From NCBI GenBank assembly GCA_947044365.1, contig OX345641.1:5178460-5242459 (forward strand): 64,000 nucleotides of DNA. The letters are read 5' to 3'. The notes under the pieces were generated by a model, which worked only from the letters and a program-made list of their open reading frames with translations, was not told the DNA's origin and did no database searches. Shown here piece by piece: positions 46,036-61,800 of the stretch. Source of the DNA: Petrosia ficiformis (lineage: Eukaryota; Porifera; Demospongiae; Haplosclerida; Petrosiidae). The number at the start of each line of letters is the position of its first letter. Positions within the stretch are counted from its first letter, which is position 1. Position numbers and translations under genes: made by a program.

Positions 46036-49000
46036 GCACCCAAAGTGGGTCCTCTATGACCCATAAAGCGTCCAATAGTACCCAATATGACTACATTATG
46101 ACCAATTAGGAGTCCACTAGGACCAATAAGGTGTCCACTACGACCCAATAGGAGTCCACTAGCACCCATTAGGAGTCCACTAGGACCAATAAGGAGTCCA
46201 CTAGGACCCATGAGGAGGCCAATAGGACACAATAGGACTCCAATAGGACCCATTAGGAGTCCAATAGGACCTATCACGTGTCCACTAGGACCAAATAGAC
46301 GTGCAATAGGTCACAAACGGGTTCCACTAGGACCCATAAGGAGTCCAGTAGGACTCAATAGGACTCCACAAGAACCCATTAGGTGTCCACTAGGACCCAA
46401 TAGGAGTCCACTAGGACACAGAAGGAGTATACTTGGACACAATAGGAGTCCACTAGGACCAACAAGGTGTCCAATAGGACCCAATAGGAGTCCACTTGGA
46501 CCTATAACTAGTCCAATAGGACCCATTAGGAATCCATTAGGACCCAGATGGAGTCCACTAGTAGACAATGGGAGTCCACTAGGACCCAATAGGAGTCCAC
46601 TAGGACCAACTAGGAGTCCCGTAGGACTCATTTTGATTCCACTAGGACCAACAAGGAGTCCACTAGGACCCAATAGGAGTCCACTTGGACCCAGAAGGAG
46701 TCCACTAGGACACAATAGGAGTCCAATAAGACCCAATAGGAGTCCAATAGGACCAATTAGGAGTCCACTAGGACTCATCTTGAGTCCAATAGGACCAATA
46801 AAGAGTCCACTAGGATCCAGTAGGAGTCATTAGGACCAATTAGGAGTTATCAAGGACCCATTAGGTGTCCATTAGGACCGATAAGGAGTCCACTAGGACC
46901 CATTAGGTGTTCTCTAGGACCCATGAGGAGTCCACTAGGACTCATCTTGAGTCCATTAGGACCAATAAGGAGTCCACTAGGACCCAATACTACTCCACTA
47001 GGACACATTAGGAGTCCACTAGGACCCATGAGGAGTCCAATAGGACACAATAGGACTCCACTAGGACCCATTAGGAGTCCACTAGGACTCATCTTGAGTC
47101 CATTAGGACCAATAAGGAGTCCACTAGAACCCAATAGTACTCCACTAGGACCCATTTGGAGTCCATTAGGACCCATTAGGAATACAATAGGACCCCTAAG
47201 GAGTCCACTAAGACGCAATGGGAGTCGATTAGGACCCCATAGGATTCCACCAGGAACAATAAGGAGTCCACTAGGATCCATTAGGAATCCACTAGGACCC
47301 ATAATGAGTCCTCCAGGACCCTTGAAGAGCCCAATAGGGATCAAAAGTACTCCATTAGGACCCATTAGGAGTCCACTGGGACCCATTATAAGTCCAATAG
47401 GACCGAATAGGAGTCCTCCAGGACTCAATAGGAGTCCACTAGCACCAATAAAGACTCCACTAGGACAAATAGTGGGTCCTCTAGGACCAATTAGTAGTTC
47501 ACAAGGACTCATAAGGAGTCCATTAGGACCTATAAGGATTCCCCTAGGACCAATAAGGAGTCCACAAGGACCCGTTAAGAGTCCACTAGGACCCATAATG
47601 AGTCCTCTAGGACCCATGAAGTTTCCAATAGTACACAATAGGGCTTTGTTAGGACTAATTAGAGTCCATTGGGACCCATTGGAAGTCTGCTATAACACAA
47701 CCGGAGTAAAATAACACCCAATAGGAGTCCACTAGGACCCAATAGGAGTCCATTAAGACCCAAATAGGACTCCACTAGGACACATTAGGAGTCCACTAGG
47801 AAGCATTATGAGTCCACCAGGACTTATGATTCCACTATATCCCAAAAGGAGTCCATTAGTACCGAACAGGAGTCCACTAACACCCATTAGGTGTACAATA
47901 TGACCCAGAAAAAATCCAATAGGACCCAATAGGAGTGTACTAGGACCCCATAGTACTCCACTAGGACCCATTAGGAATACATTAGGACACATAAGGAGTC
48001 CACTAGGACCCAATAGGTGTCCACTAGGACCGAATATGAGTCCACTAGGAACAATTAGGTGTCCAACAGGACGCATCTTGAGTCCATTATGACCAATAAG
48101 GAGTCCACTAGGACCCAATAGGAGTCCACTAGGACCCAATAGTACGACCCATTAGAAATACATTAGGACCATTAAGGAGTCCAAGGATGCAATAGGAGTC
48201 CGTCAGGTCCCATTTGGACTCCAATGGGACTCAATAGGAGTCCAATACGACCAATAAAGAGTCCAATAGGAGCCATTAAGATTCCACTAGGACCTATAAC
48301 GAATCCAAAAGGTCCCTTTAGGAGTCCACTAGGACCCTTAATTAGTACTGTAGGACCCAATAAGTGTCCACTAGAAACCATTAGGAGTACACTAGGACCC
48401 ATAAGGAGTACACTAGGACCCATTAGGAGTCCATTAGGACCCATTAGGGGTCCATTAGGACCTATGAGGAGTCCAACAGGACCCAATAGGACTCCTCAAG
48501 AACCCATAATGTGTCCATTGGGACCAATAAGGAGTCCACTAGGACCCATTATGATTCCTCTTGGACCCATAAGGAGTCCACTAGGACCCAATAGGAGTCC
48601 ATTAGGACCCATTAGGAGTCCAATAGGACTCATTAGGAGTCCATTAGGACCCAAAAGGAGTCCACTAGGACACAATAGGAGTCCACTAGGACACAATAGG
48701 AGTCCTCTAGGACCCAATACGACTCCATTATGACCGATTAGGAGTCCACTAGGACCCATAAGTAGTGAACTAGGACGCAATGGGACTCCATCAGGACCGA
48801 TTAGATGTCCAATAGGTCCCTTTTGCAGTCCGCTAGAACCCGTAGGGAGTCCACTAGGACCTTATAGGAGTCCAGTAAGTCCCGCCATATGTCCACTAGG
48901 ACCAATTAGGCGTCCACTAGGACCCAATAGGACTCCATTAGGACCCATAAGGAGTTCTTTAAGACCCAATAAGACTCCACTAGGACCCATTAGGAGTCCA

Positions 49001-50589
49001 CTAGGACCCATTATGATTCCACTAGATCCCAAAAGGAATCCATTAGGACCGAATAGGAGTCCAATAGGAACCAAAATGATTCCACTTGGACCAATAAGGA
49101 GTCCATTAGGACCCAAGAAGACTAGAACCCAATATGAGTCCACTAGGACCTAATAGGAGTCCACTAGGACCAATAAAGAGTCCAATAGGACACATTAGGA
49201 GTCCACTAGGAACCAATAGGATTCCACCAGGACCAAAAAGGAAGCCACAAGGATGCTTTAGGCGTCCATTAGGACGCACTACGTGTCCAATAGGACCTAT
49301 TTGGAGTCCACTAGGACCCACTAGGTGTCGACTACGATCCATAAGGAGTGAACTAGGACCCAATAGGACTCCAATAGGACCAATTACATGTCCACTAGGA
49401 CCCTCTATGAGTCCACTAGGACTCATAAGGTGTGAACTAGGACTCCATTAGGACCCATTAGAAGTCCACTAGGCCCCAATAGGAGTCCACTAGGACCAAT
49501 AAGGTGTCCATTAGGACCCAATAGGAGTCCACTACAACCTAATGGGATTTGACTAGGACCCATAGGAGTCCACTAGGACCCATAAGGAGTCCATTAGGAC
49601 TCAATATGAGTCCACTGCAACCTCATGGGTGTCCACGAGTACCAGTAAGGAGTCCATTAGGAGTCCACTAGGACCCAATACGACTCCACTAGGACTGATT
49701 AGGAGTCTACTAGGACCCATTAGGAGTGCACTAGCGCCCATAAGTAGTGAACTAGGATGCAATAGGACTCCATTAGGACCCATTAGTAGTCCACTAGGCC
49801 CCAATAGGAGACCAAATAGGTGTCCAGTAGGTACAAATAGGAGTACACTAGGACCAATAAGGAGTCCAGTAGGAACCATATGGAGTCCACTATGATGCAA
49901 TATGAGTCAACTGGGACCTAATAGGAGTCCACTAGATCAAACAAGGAATCCACTAGGACCCATTAGGAGGTCAGTAGGACCCATAAGGAGTACTGTAGGA
50001 CCCAATAGGACTCTACGAGGATCGATTAGGAGTCCACTAGGACCCATTAGGAGTCCACTGGGACCCATTATAAGTCCACTAGGACCCAATAAGGTGTCCA
50101 CTAGGACCCAAACGGAGTCCAATAGGACCCAATAGCAGTCCAGCAGGGCCAAAAAGGAGTCCAATAGCACCAATAAGGAGTCCTCTAGGAGCCAGACGGA
50201 GTCCACTAGTACCTATAAGCAGTCCACTAGGACTCTTTAGGAGTCCATTAGGACCCAGACGGAGTCCACTAGGTCACGATAGGAGTCAACTAGGACCCAC
50301 TAGGAGTCCAATAGGGAAAATAATGAGTCAACTAGGACCAATTAGTGGTTCACAAGGACCTATAAGGAGTCCATTAGGACCAATAAGGATTCCACTAGGA
50401 CCAGTAAGGAGTCCACAAGGACACAATAATAGTCCACCAGGACCCAATAGGAGTCCACTAGGACCAATTTGGAGTCCACTAGGACTCATCTTGTGTCCAT
50501 TACGACCAACAAGGAGTCCACTAGGACCCAGTAGGAGTCCAATAGGACCGATTAGGAGTTAACAAGGACCCATTAGGATTCCATTAGGA

Positions 50590-52840
50590 CCGATAAGGAG
50601 TCCACTAGGACCCATCAGGAGTTCTATAGGACCCATAAGGAGTCAAGTAGGTCCCAATAGGAGTCGATTAGGACACATTAGGAGTCTTCAAGGACCCATT
50701 AGGAATCCATTAGGATCCAGAAGGAGTCCACTAGGACACAATAGGAGTGCACTAGGACCAAGTATGAGTTACTAGGTCCATTAAGGAGTCCACTAGGACC
50801 CAATAGGAGTCCACTAGGACCCAATAGTACTCCACTAGGAGCCATTTGGAGTCCACTACAACACATTAGGAATACATTAGGACCCATAATGAGACATAAT
50901 AGGACTCCGTTAGGACCCATAATGAGTCTTCTAGGACCCATGAAGAGTCAAATAGGACCGAATAGTACTCCATTAGGACCAATTAGGAGTCTTCTGGGAC
51001 CCATTAGAAATCCACTAGGACCCAATAGGAGTCAACTAGCACCCAATAGGAGTCCACTAGGACAAGTAATGAGTCCACTAGGACAAATTAGTAGTCCACA
51101 AGGACCCATCAGGAGTTCATTAGGACCAATAAGGATTCCACTCGGACCAGTAAGGAGTCCACAAGGACCCATTAAGTGTCCACTAGGACCCATAATGAGT
51201 CCTCTAGGACACATAAAGTGTCAAATAGTACCCAATTGGACTCAATTAGGACGAATTAGGAGTCCACTGGGACCCATTAGAAGTCCACCATGACCCCATA
51301 GGAGTCCACTTGGACCCAATAGGTGTCCACTTGGACCCAATAGGAGTAGAATAGGACACCTTAGGAGTCCAATAAGACCCATTATGTGTCCATTAGGACC
51401 AATTAGGCGTGAACTATGACCCAAACGGATTCTAGTAGGACCCATAAGGGGTCCAGTAGGACTCAATAGGACTCCAATAGGACCCATTAGGATTCCAATA
51501 GGACCAAATAGGAGTCCACTGGGACCCAATTGGAGTCCAATAGGACCCATTAGGAGTCAACTAGGACTCTTTAGTAGTCCATTACGACCCAGATGGAGTC
51601 CACTAGGACGCAATAGGAGTCCACTAGGACCGAATAGGAGTCCAGTAGTACAAATAATGAGTCCGCTAGGATCAATTTGTAGTCCACAAGGACCCATAAG
51701 GAGTCCATTAGGACCGATAAGGAGTCCACTAGAACCCATCAGGAGTTCTCTAGGACCCATAAGGAGTCAAGTAGGTCCCAATAGGAGTCGATTAGGACAC
51801 ATTAGGAGTCTTCAAGGACCCATTAGGAATCCATTAGGATCCAGAAGGAGTCCACTAGGACACAATAGGAGTGCACTAGGACCAAGTATGAGTTACTAGG
51901 TCCATTAAGGAGTTCACTAGGACCCAATAGGAGTCCACTAGGACCCAATAGTACTCCACTAGGAGCCATTTGGAGTCCACTAGAACACATTAGGAATACA
52001 TTAGGACCCATAATGAGACATAATAGGACTCCATTAGGACCCATAATGAGTCTTCTAGGACCCATGAAGAGTCAAATAGGACCGAATAGTACTCCATTTG
52101 GACCAATAAGGAGTCTTCTGGGACCCATTAGAAGTCCACTAGGACCCAATAGGAGTCAACTAGCACCCAATAGGAGTCCACTAGGAAAAGTAATGAGTCC
52201 ACTAGGACAAATTAGTAGTCCACAAGGACCCATCAGGAGTCCATTAGGACCAATAAGGATTCCACTCGGACCAGTAAGGAGTCCACAAGGACCCATTAAG
52301 TGTCCACTAGGACCCATAATGAGTCCTCTAGGACACATAAAGTGTCAAATAGTACCCAATTGGACTCAATTAGGACGAATTAGGAGTCCACTGGGACCCA
52401 TTAGAAGTCCACCATGACCCAATAGGAGTCCACTTGGACTCAATAGGTGTTCACTTGGACCCAATAGGAGTAGAATAGGACACCTTAGGAGTCCAATAAG
52501 ACCCATTATGTGTCCATTAGGACCAATTAGGCGTGAACTATGACCCAAACGGATTCTAGTAGGACCCATAAGGGGTCCAGTAGGACTCAATAGGACTCCA
52601 ATAGGACCCATTAGGATTCCAATAGGACCAAATAGGAGTCCACTAGGACCCGATAGGAGTCCACTAGGACCGAATAGGAGTCCAGTAGAACAAATAATGA
52701 GTCCGCTAGGATCAATTTGTAGTCCACAAGGACCCATAAGGAGTCCATTAGGACCAATAAGGAGTCCACTAGCACCCATTAGGAGTCCTCTAGTACCCAT
52801 AAGGAGTCCAATTGGACCGAACAGGAGTCCATTAGGACCT
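50590..52840 (-). repeat. 1,124-bp tandem segmental duplication in block D
   Basis: Two consecutive near-identical copies, about 50,590-51,713 and 51,714 onward. Four independent pairs of landmarks (50,889/52,013, 50,699/51,823, 51,032/52,156 and 51,242/52,366) share the 1,124-bp offset. The second copy lacks roughly 80 bp of the corresponding 3' part near 52,640. Only a handful of substitutions separate them, so this is one of the youngest events here. Confidence 0.93.
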
Positions 52841-55800
52841 ATTAAGAGTCCACTAGGACCCATTAGGAGTCCATTAGGACCCAGAAGGAGTCCACTAGGA
52901 CTCAATAGGAGTCCACTAGGATCCATTAGGAATACATTAGGACCCATAAAGTGTCCACTAGTACCCAATAGGAGTCCATTGTGACCCAATAGGATTCCAC
53001 TAGGACCAATAAGGACTCCAATAGGACACATTACGAGTCCACTAAGACCCAAACGGATTCCACTAGGACCCATAAGGAGTCCACTACGACTCAATAGGAC
53101 TCCAATTGAACCCATTAGGAGTCCGCCAGGACTCATTATGATTCCACTATATGCCCATCAGGACCGAACAGGAGTCCACTAAGACCCTTTAGTAGTACAA
53201 TAGGACCTAGAAGGAGTCCGTTAGGACCCAATAGGAGTCCATTAGGACCCAATAGTACTCCACTAGTACCAATAAGCAGTCCTCTAGGACCCAATAAGTG
53301 TCCACTACGACCCATTAGGGGAGTCCAATAGGACCAATTAGGAGTCCATTAGGACCCAGAAGGAGTTCACTAGGACACAATAGGAGTCCACTAGGACCCA
53401 GTAAGAGTCCTCTAGGACAAATAAGGAGTCCACTAGGACCCATTAGGAGTCCACTAGGACCAATAATGAGTCCTATAGGACCCATGAAGAGTCCAATAGG
53501 ACCCATTATGAGCCCACTAGGACCCATTAGGAATAAATTAGGACACATAAGGAGTCCACTAGGACCGAATAGGAGACCAGTGGGACCCTACAGGAGTCCA
53601 ATAGGACCAATTGGGAGTTCCATAGGACCCAATATGTGTCATCTAAGACCCAAGATTAATCAACTAGGAGCAATAAGGAGTCCATTAGGATCCAGAAGGA
53701 TTCCACTAGGACACAATAGCAGTCCACTAGGACCCAATAGGACACCATTAATATCAATAAGCAGTCCTCTAAGACCCAATAGTGTCCACTAGGACCCATC
53801 AAGGGAGTTCTCTAGGACCAATTAGGAGTCCATTAGGACCCAGAAGGAGTCCACTAGGACACAATAGGAGTCCACTAGGACCCACTAGAGGAGAAATAAG
53901 TAGTCCAGTAGGACCCAATAGGATTCGACTATGACCCACTAGGAGTTCACTAGGACCCAATAGGAGTCCAATAAGACCCATTATGTGTCCATTAGGACCA
54001 ATTAGGTGTTAACTAGTACCCAAACGGATTCCACTAAGACCCATAAGGAGTCCAGTAGGACTCAATAGGACTCCAGTAGGACCCATTACGAGTCCACCAG
54101 GACTCAATATGATTCCACTATAGGCAATAGGAGTCCATTAGGACCGAACAGGAGTCCACTAAAACCCATTAGGAGTACAATAGGACCCAGAAGGAGTCCA
54201 GTAGGACCCAATAGGAGTCCATTAGGACCCAATAGTACTCCACTAGGACCCATTAGGTGTCCACTATGACTCATTAGGAATACATTAGGACCCATAAGGT
54301 GTTCAAAAGGACGCAATAGGTGTCCATTAGGACCCATAATGTGTCATCTAGGACCCATGAAGAGTCCAATAGGACCCAATAGTACTCCATTAGGACCCAT
54401 TAGGAGTCTACTGGGACACATTAGAAGTCCACTAGGACCCAATAAGTTTCCCCTAGGACCCGGTAGCAGTCCACTATGACCCTTCGTGTGTCCATTAGGA
54501 CCAATAAGGAGTCCACTAGGACCCAATAGGATTCCACTAGGACCCAATAGTACTCCACTAGAACCAAAGTGGTGTCCACTAGGACCAATATTGAGTCCAC
54601 TACGACCAATTAGGAATACATTAGGACCCATAAGGAGTCCACTAGGTCACAATAGGAGTCCAATAGGACCCATTAAGAGTCCACTAGGATCCATTAGGAG
54701 TCCATTAGGACCCAGAAGGAGTCCACTAGGACACAATATGAGTGCACTAGGACCCAATACGAGTACACTAGGACCAATAATGAGTCCACTAGACGAATTA
54801 GGAATCCACCAGGACCCATGTTGAGTCCATTAGGACCAATAAGGAGTCCCCAATGACTAAATTGGAGTCAAATAGGACCGAATAGTACTCCACTACGACC
54901 CATTAGGAATCCTCTAGGACACATTAGGAATACATTAGGACCCATAAGGTGTCCACTAGGACCCAATAGGAGTCCAGTAGGAACCATTAGGTGTCCACTG
55001 GGACCCATTATAAGTCCACTAGGACCCAACCAGTGTCCAATAGGACCCACTATGTGTCCAATACGACCCATTTTGAATCCAATAGGACCCAATAGGAGTC
55101 CAGTAGGACCCAATAGGAGTCCATTAGCACCAATAAGAAGTCCACTAGGACCCAAAAGGAGTCCACTAGGACCTATAAGCAGTCCACTGGGACTCATTAG
55201 GAGTCCATTAGGACCCACACGGAGTCCACTATGTCACGACAGGAGTCAACTAGGACCCAATAGGAGTCCAATAGGACCAATAATGAGTCCACAAGGACCA
55301 ATTAGTAGTTGACAAGGACCCATAAGGAGTCCATTAGGACCAATAAGGATTCCACTAGGACCAGTAAGGAGTCCACAAGGACCCACTAAGAGTCCACTAG
55401 GACCCATGAGGAGTCCAATAGGACCAATTAGTAGTCCACAAGGACCTATAAGGAGTCCATTATGACCAATAAGTATTCCACTAGGACCAGTAAGGAGTCC
55501 ACAAGGACCCACTAAGAGTCCACTAGGACCCATAATGAGTCAGCTAGGACCAATGAAGAGTCCAATAGTACCCATTAGGACTCCATTAGGACCAATTAAG
55601 AGTCCATTTGGACCCATTGGAAGTCCACTATGACCCAATAGGTGTCCCCTGGGACCGAATAGGAGTCTAATAGAACCCATTAGGAGTCCAATAGGACTCA
55701 ATAAGAGTCCTCTAGGACGCAATAGTAGTCCTGTAGCACCAATAAGGAGTCCACTAGGACCCAATAGGAGTTCACTAGGAGCTATAAGGAGTCCAATTGT

Positions 55801-58800
55801 ACCCGTTAGGAGTCCACTAGCACCCATTAAGAGTCCACTAGGACCCATGAGGAGTCCAATAGGACACAATAGGACTCCACTAGGACACATTAGGAGTCCA
55901 CTATGACTCATCCTGAGTCCATTAGGACCAATAAGGAGTTCACTAGGACCCAATAGTACTCCACTAGGACCCTTTAGGAGTCCATTAGGACCAATTAGGA
56001 ATACATTAGGACCCATAAGGAGTCCACTAAGACGTAATGGGAGTCCATTAGGACCCCATAGGATTCCACCAGGAACAATAAGGAGTCCACTAGGAGCCAT
56101 TAGGAATCCAATAGGACCCATGATGAGTCCTCCAGTACCTATGAAGTGCCCAATTGGAACCAAAAGTACTCCATTAGCACCCATTAGGAATCCACTGGGA
56201 CCCATAATAAGTCCAACAGGACCCAATAGGAATCCTCTAGGACTCAATAGGAGTCCACTAGCACCAATAAGGACTCCACTAGAACCAAATAGGAGTCCAC
56301 TAGGACCTATTAGCAGTCCACTAGGATTCATTAGGAGTCCATTAGGACTCAGACGGAGTCCACTAGGACACAATAGGAGTCCACTAGGACACAATAGGAG
56401 TCCACCAGGACCAATGGTGGGTCCACTAGGACCAATTAGTAGTTCACAAGGACCCATAAGGAGTCCATTAGGACCTATAAGGATTCCACAAGGACCAATA
56501 AGGAGTCCACAAGGACCCATTAAGAGTCCACTAGGACCCATAATGAGTCCTCTAGGACCCATGAAGTGTCCAATAGTACACAATAGGACTCCGTTAGGAC
56601 CAATTAGGATTCCACTGGGACCCATTGGAAGTCCGCTATAACACAATAGGAGTAAACTAATACCCAAAAGGAGTCCACTGGGTCTCAATAGGAGTGCAAT
56701 TAGAACCATTAGGTATGCAATAGGACCCAATAAGAGTCCTCTGGACCAAATTCTAGTCCTACAGGACCAATAAGGAGTCCATTAGGACCCAATAGGAGTT
56801 CACTAGGACCTATAAGGAGTCCACTTGCACCCATTAGGAGTCCAATAGCACCCATTAGGATTCCACTAGGACCCATTAGGAGTCCACTAGGATCCATTAT
56901 GAGTCCCGTAGGACCAAATAGGATTCCACCATGACCCAATAGGAGTTCACTAGGAACCAATAGGAGTCCAATAAGACCCGTTAAGTGACCATTAGGACCA
57001 ATTAGGCGTTAACTAGGACACAAACGGATTCCACTAGGACCCATAAGGAGTCCAGTAGGACTCAATAGGACTCCACTAGGACCCATTAGGAGTCCACCAG
57101 GACTCAATATGATTCCACTATATGCCAAAAAGAGTCCATGAGGACCGAACAGGAGTCCACAAAGACCCATTAGGAGTACAATAGGACCCAGACGGAGCCA
57201 TTAGGACCCAATATGGGTCCATTAGGACCAAATAGTACGTCCAATCAGCAGTCCTCCAGGACCAAATATGTGTCCACTAGGACCCAATAGGAGCCACTAG
57301 GACCAATGATGAATCTTCTAGGACCAATTAGGAGTCCACTAAGTCAATTTTTGAGTCCATTAGGACCAATAAGGAGTCCACGATGACCCAATAGGAGTCT
57401 AATAGGCCCCAATAATACTCCACTAGGACCCATTAGGTGTCCATTAAGTGTCCACTAGGACCCATAAGGAATACATTAGAACCCATAAGGACTCCATTAG
57501 GACCCAATACGAGTCCACTAGGACCCAATATGTGTCCACTCGGACTGAATATGAGTACACTAGGAAGAATTAGGTGTCCAACAGGACACATCTTGAGTCC
57601 ATTATGACCAATAAGGAGTCCACTAGGACCGAATAGGAGTCCACTAGGACCCAATAGTACTCCAATAGGACCAATTAGAAATACATTAGGACCCATAAGG
57701 AGTCCACAAGGATGCAATAGGAGTCCATCAGGTGCCAATAGGACTCCAATGGGACCCAATAGGAGTCCAATACGACCAATAAGGAGTCCACAAGGACCCA
57801 CTAGGAGTAAACCAGGTCCCATAAGGAGTCCACTAGGACCCATTATGATTCCACTGGATCCCAAATGAGTCCATCAGGTCCCAATGTGAGTCCAATAAGA
57901 CCTATTATGAGTCCAAGAGGACCAAGTAGGATTCCAATAGGACTCATTAGGAGTCCACTAGGACCCATTAGGAGTCCACTAGTACCCATTAGGAGTCCTC
58001 TAGGACAAATTAGGAGTCCACTAGGCCCAATAAGGTGTCCAATAGGAGTCCACTAGGACCAATAAGGCGTCCATTAGGGCCCATTGGGGGTCCACTAGGA
58101 CACATAAGGAGTCCACTAGGACCCAATAGGGCTCCTTTAGGACCCATTAGGAAACCACTAGGACCCATTACAAGACCCCTAGGACCCATAAGGAGTCCAG
58201 TAGGACCCAACAGGAGTCCACTAGGACCCAATGTGAGTCCACTAAGACCTATTATGTGTCCACTAGGACCAATAATGAGTCCACTAGGACAAATTATGAT
58301 TCCACTATATTCCAAAAGGAGTCCATTAGGACTCATTAGGAGTCCTCTTGGACCCACTAGGAGTCAACTAGTACCGGTAAGGAATCCAATAGGACCCAAT
58401 ATGAGTCCACTAGGACCCAATAAGAGTCCACTAGGACTATAAAATTGTCCACTAGGACATTCTAGGAGTCCACTAGGACCCATAAAGAGTCCCATAGGAC
58501 CCAATAGGAGTCCACTAAGACCAAATGGGAGTCCATTAGGACCTTTTAATGGTCCACTAGGACCCATAAGAAGTACAATTGGACCCAATGGGTGTCCACT
58601 AGGACTCAATAGGTGTCCAGTAGGACCCATAAGGTGTCCACTAGCTTTCATTAGGAGTACAAAAGGACCCATGAGGCGTCTTCTAAGACCAAATGGGAGT
58701 CCATTAGGACCCTTTAGGAGTCCACTAGTACACATAAGCAGATACTAGGACTCAAAAGGTGTCCTCTAGGACCCAATAGTAGTCCAAAAGGACCAATCAG

Positions 58801-61800
58801 GAGTCTACTAGGACCCAAAAGGAGTCCACTAGTGCCCAAAAGGAGTGCAAGACAACTATTAAGTTGTCCACTAGGACCCTTTAGGTGTCTTCTAGGACCC
58901 TAAAGGAGTCAACTAGGACTAGTTTGGACTCCACCAGGACCCATTATGAGTCCACTAGGACCCAATAGGAGTCCACTAGGACCCATTAGTAGTCCACTAG
59001 GACCCAATATGAGTCCACTAGGACCTAATAGGATTCCACTAGTACCAATAAAGAGTCCACTAGGACCCCTAAGGAATCCACTAGGACCAATAATTAGGAG
59101 TCCACTGGGACCCAAAAGGAGTCCACTAGGACATATAAAGAGTCCACTAGGACCCAACAGGAGTACACTAAAACCCATCAGGCGTCTACTAGGACCAATA
59201 AGGAGTCTACTCGGACCAATAAAAAGTCCACAATGACCCATTAGGAGTAAACTAGGTCCCGTAAGAAGTCCACTAGGACCAAATATGACTCCACTAGGAC
59301 CCAATAAGAGTCTACTAGGACCAATTAGGAGTGCATTAAGACCCATTAGGATTCCCATATGACCCAATGGCAGTCCACTAAGACCAAATAGGAGTCCATT
59401 AGTACCCTTTCGGGGTCCACTAGGTCCCATAAGGCGTACAATAGTACCCAACAGGAGTCCACTAGGACTCAGTTGGTGTCCAGTAGGACCCATAAGGAGT
59501 CCACTAGCTCCCATTAGGAGTCCACAAGGACCCATGAGGCGTCGACTAGGAACAGTAAGGAGTCCACTAGGACTAATTAGGAGTCGACTAGGACACATAA
59601 GGTGTCCACCAGCCCACAATAGGACTCCACTAGGACACATAAAGTGTGAACTAGGACCCAATGGGAGTCCACTATGACAAAATAGGTGTCAACTAGGACC
59701 AATAAGGAGTCCGATAGGACCCAAAAAACTGCAATAGGACCCGATAGGACTCCACTAGGACCAATTAGGAGTGCACTAGGACCCACTATGAGTTCACTAG
59801 GAACTAAAAGGAGTCCACTAGGTCCCATTAGGAGTCCACTAGGAACCATTAGGAGTCCACTAGGACACATAAGGTGTCCACTAGCACCCAATGGGATTCC
59901 ACTAGGTCCCATTAGGATTCCACTAGGACCCATTAGGAGTAAACTAGGACCCATAAGGGGTCCTCTAAGACCCAATATTACTCCACTAGGACCCTGTAGG
60001 ACTCCACTAGGACTCCACTAGGACTCATTAGGATACCCATTAGGAGTCCAATCGGACCCAATAGTACTCCAAAAAGACTCATTAGGAGTCCACTAGGACC
60101 CTATATGACTCCACTAGGATCCATTAGGAGTCCACTAGGTCTCATTAGGAGTCCACTAGGACCCATTAGGTGTCCACTAGGACCAATAAGGAGTCCATTT
60201 TGACTCATTGGGAGACCAGTAGGACACATAAGGTGTCCACTACCACCCAATAGGATTCAACTAGGACCCATAAACTGTGAACTAGGACACAATTGAAATC
60301 CATTAGGACCCAATAGGAGTCCACTAGGACCGTTAAGGCGTCTACCAGGACCAAATAGGAGTCCACCAGGACCCAATAGGAGTCCACTAGGACCAGTAGG
60401 CGTCCACCAGGACCAAATAGGAGTCCACTAGGACCCAATAGGAATCCACTAGGACCAGTAGGAGTCCGATAGGACCACTAAGGAGTCCACTAGGACCCAC
60501 TAGGACCCATTAGGAGTCCAGTGGGACCCAACAGGAGCCCACTAGGACCCAATAGGAGTCCAATAGGACCCATAAGTAGTCCAATATGACCCATTAGGAG
60601 TCCACTAGGACCCATAAAGAGTCCACTAGGTCCCCGTATTACTCCACTAGGACCCATTAGGAGTCCAATAGGACCGATTACGATTTCTCTAGGACCCATA
60701 AGTAGTCCACTATTACCCAATGTGAGTCCACTTGGACCGATAGGAGTCCATTAGGACAAATAGGACTCACTTGGACCCATTAGGAGTGCATTAGGACCCA
60801 CTAGGAGTTCACTAGGAACTAAAAGGAGTCCACTAGGTCCCTGTTGGAGTCCACTAGGAACCATTAGGAGTCCACTAGGACCCATTAGGAGTCCAATAGG
60901 ACCGATTACGATTCCTCTAGGACCCATAAGTAGTCCACTAGTACCCAATGTGAGTCCACTTGGACCAATAAGAGTCCATTAGGACCAATAGGACTAACTT
61001 GGACCCATTAGGAGCGCACTAGGACCAATACGTTGTCCACTAGGACCCAATAGGACTCCACTAGGACCCATTAGGAGTCCAATAGGACCCAAAACGAGTC
61101 TTCTAGGACCCATAAGTAGTCCACTAGGACCCAATGTAAGTCCACTTGGACCAATAGGACTCCATTAGGACCCATTAGGAGTCCAATAGGATCCAATAAG
61201 ACTCAATGAGGACCATTTAGGAGTCCACTAGGACCCATTAGAAGTGCCCTAGGACCCATAAGGAATCCAGTAGGACCCAACAGGAGTCCACCAGGACCAA
61301 TAAGGTGTCCACAAGGACCCATTAGGAGTAAACTTGGTCCCATAAGAAGTCCACTAGGACCCATTATGATTCCACTAAATCCTAAATGAGTCCATTAGGT
61401 CCCAATGAGAGTCCACTAAGACTTATTATGAGTCCAAGAGGACCAAGTAGGAGTCCAATAGGACTCAATAGGAGTCAACTAGGACCCAATAGGGCTCATT
61501 TAGGACTCATTGCGAAACCAGTAGGACCCATTACAAGACCACTAGGACCCATAAGGATTCCAGTAGGACCCAACAGGAGTCCACTAGGACCCAATGTGAG
61601 TCCACTAAGACCTATTATGAGTCCACTAGGACCAATAATAAGTCCACTAGGACCCATTATGATTCCACTAGATCCCAAAAGGAGTCCATTAGGACTCATT
61701 AGGAGTCCTCTTGGAACCACTAGGAGTCAACTAGTACCGGTAAGGTGTCCAATAGGACCCAATATGAGTCCACTAGGAATATAACATTGTCCACTAGGAC

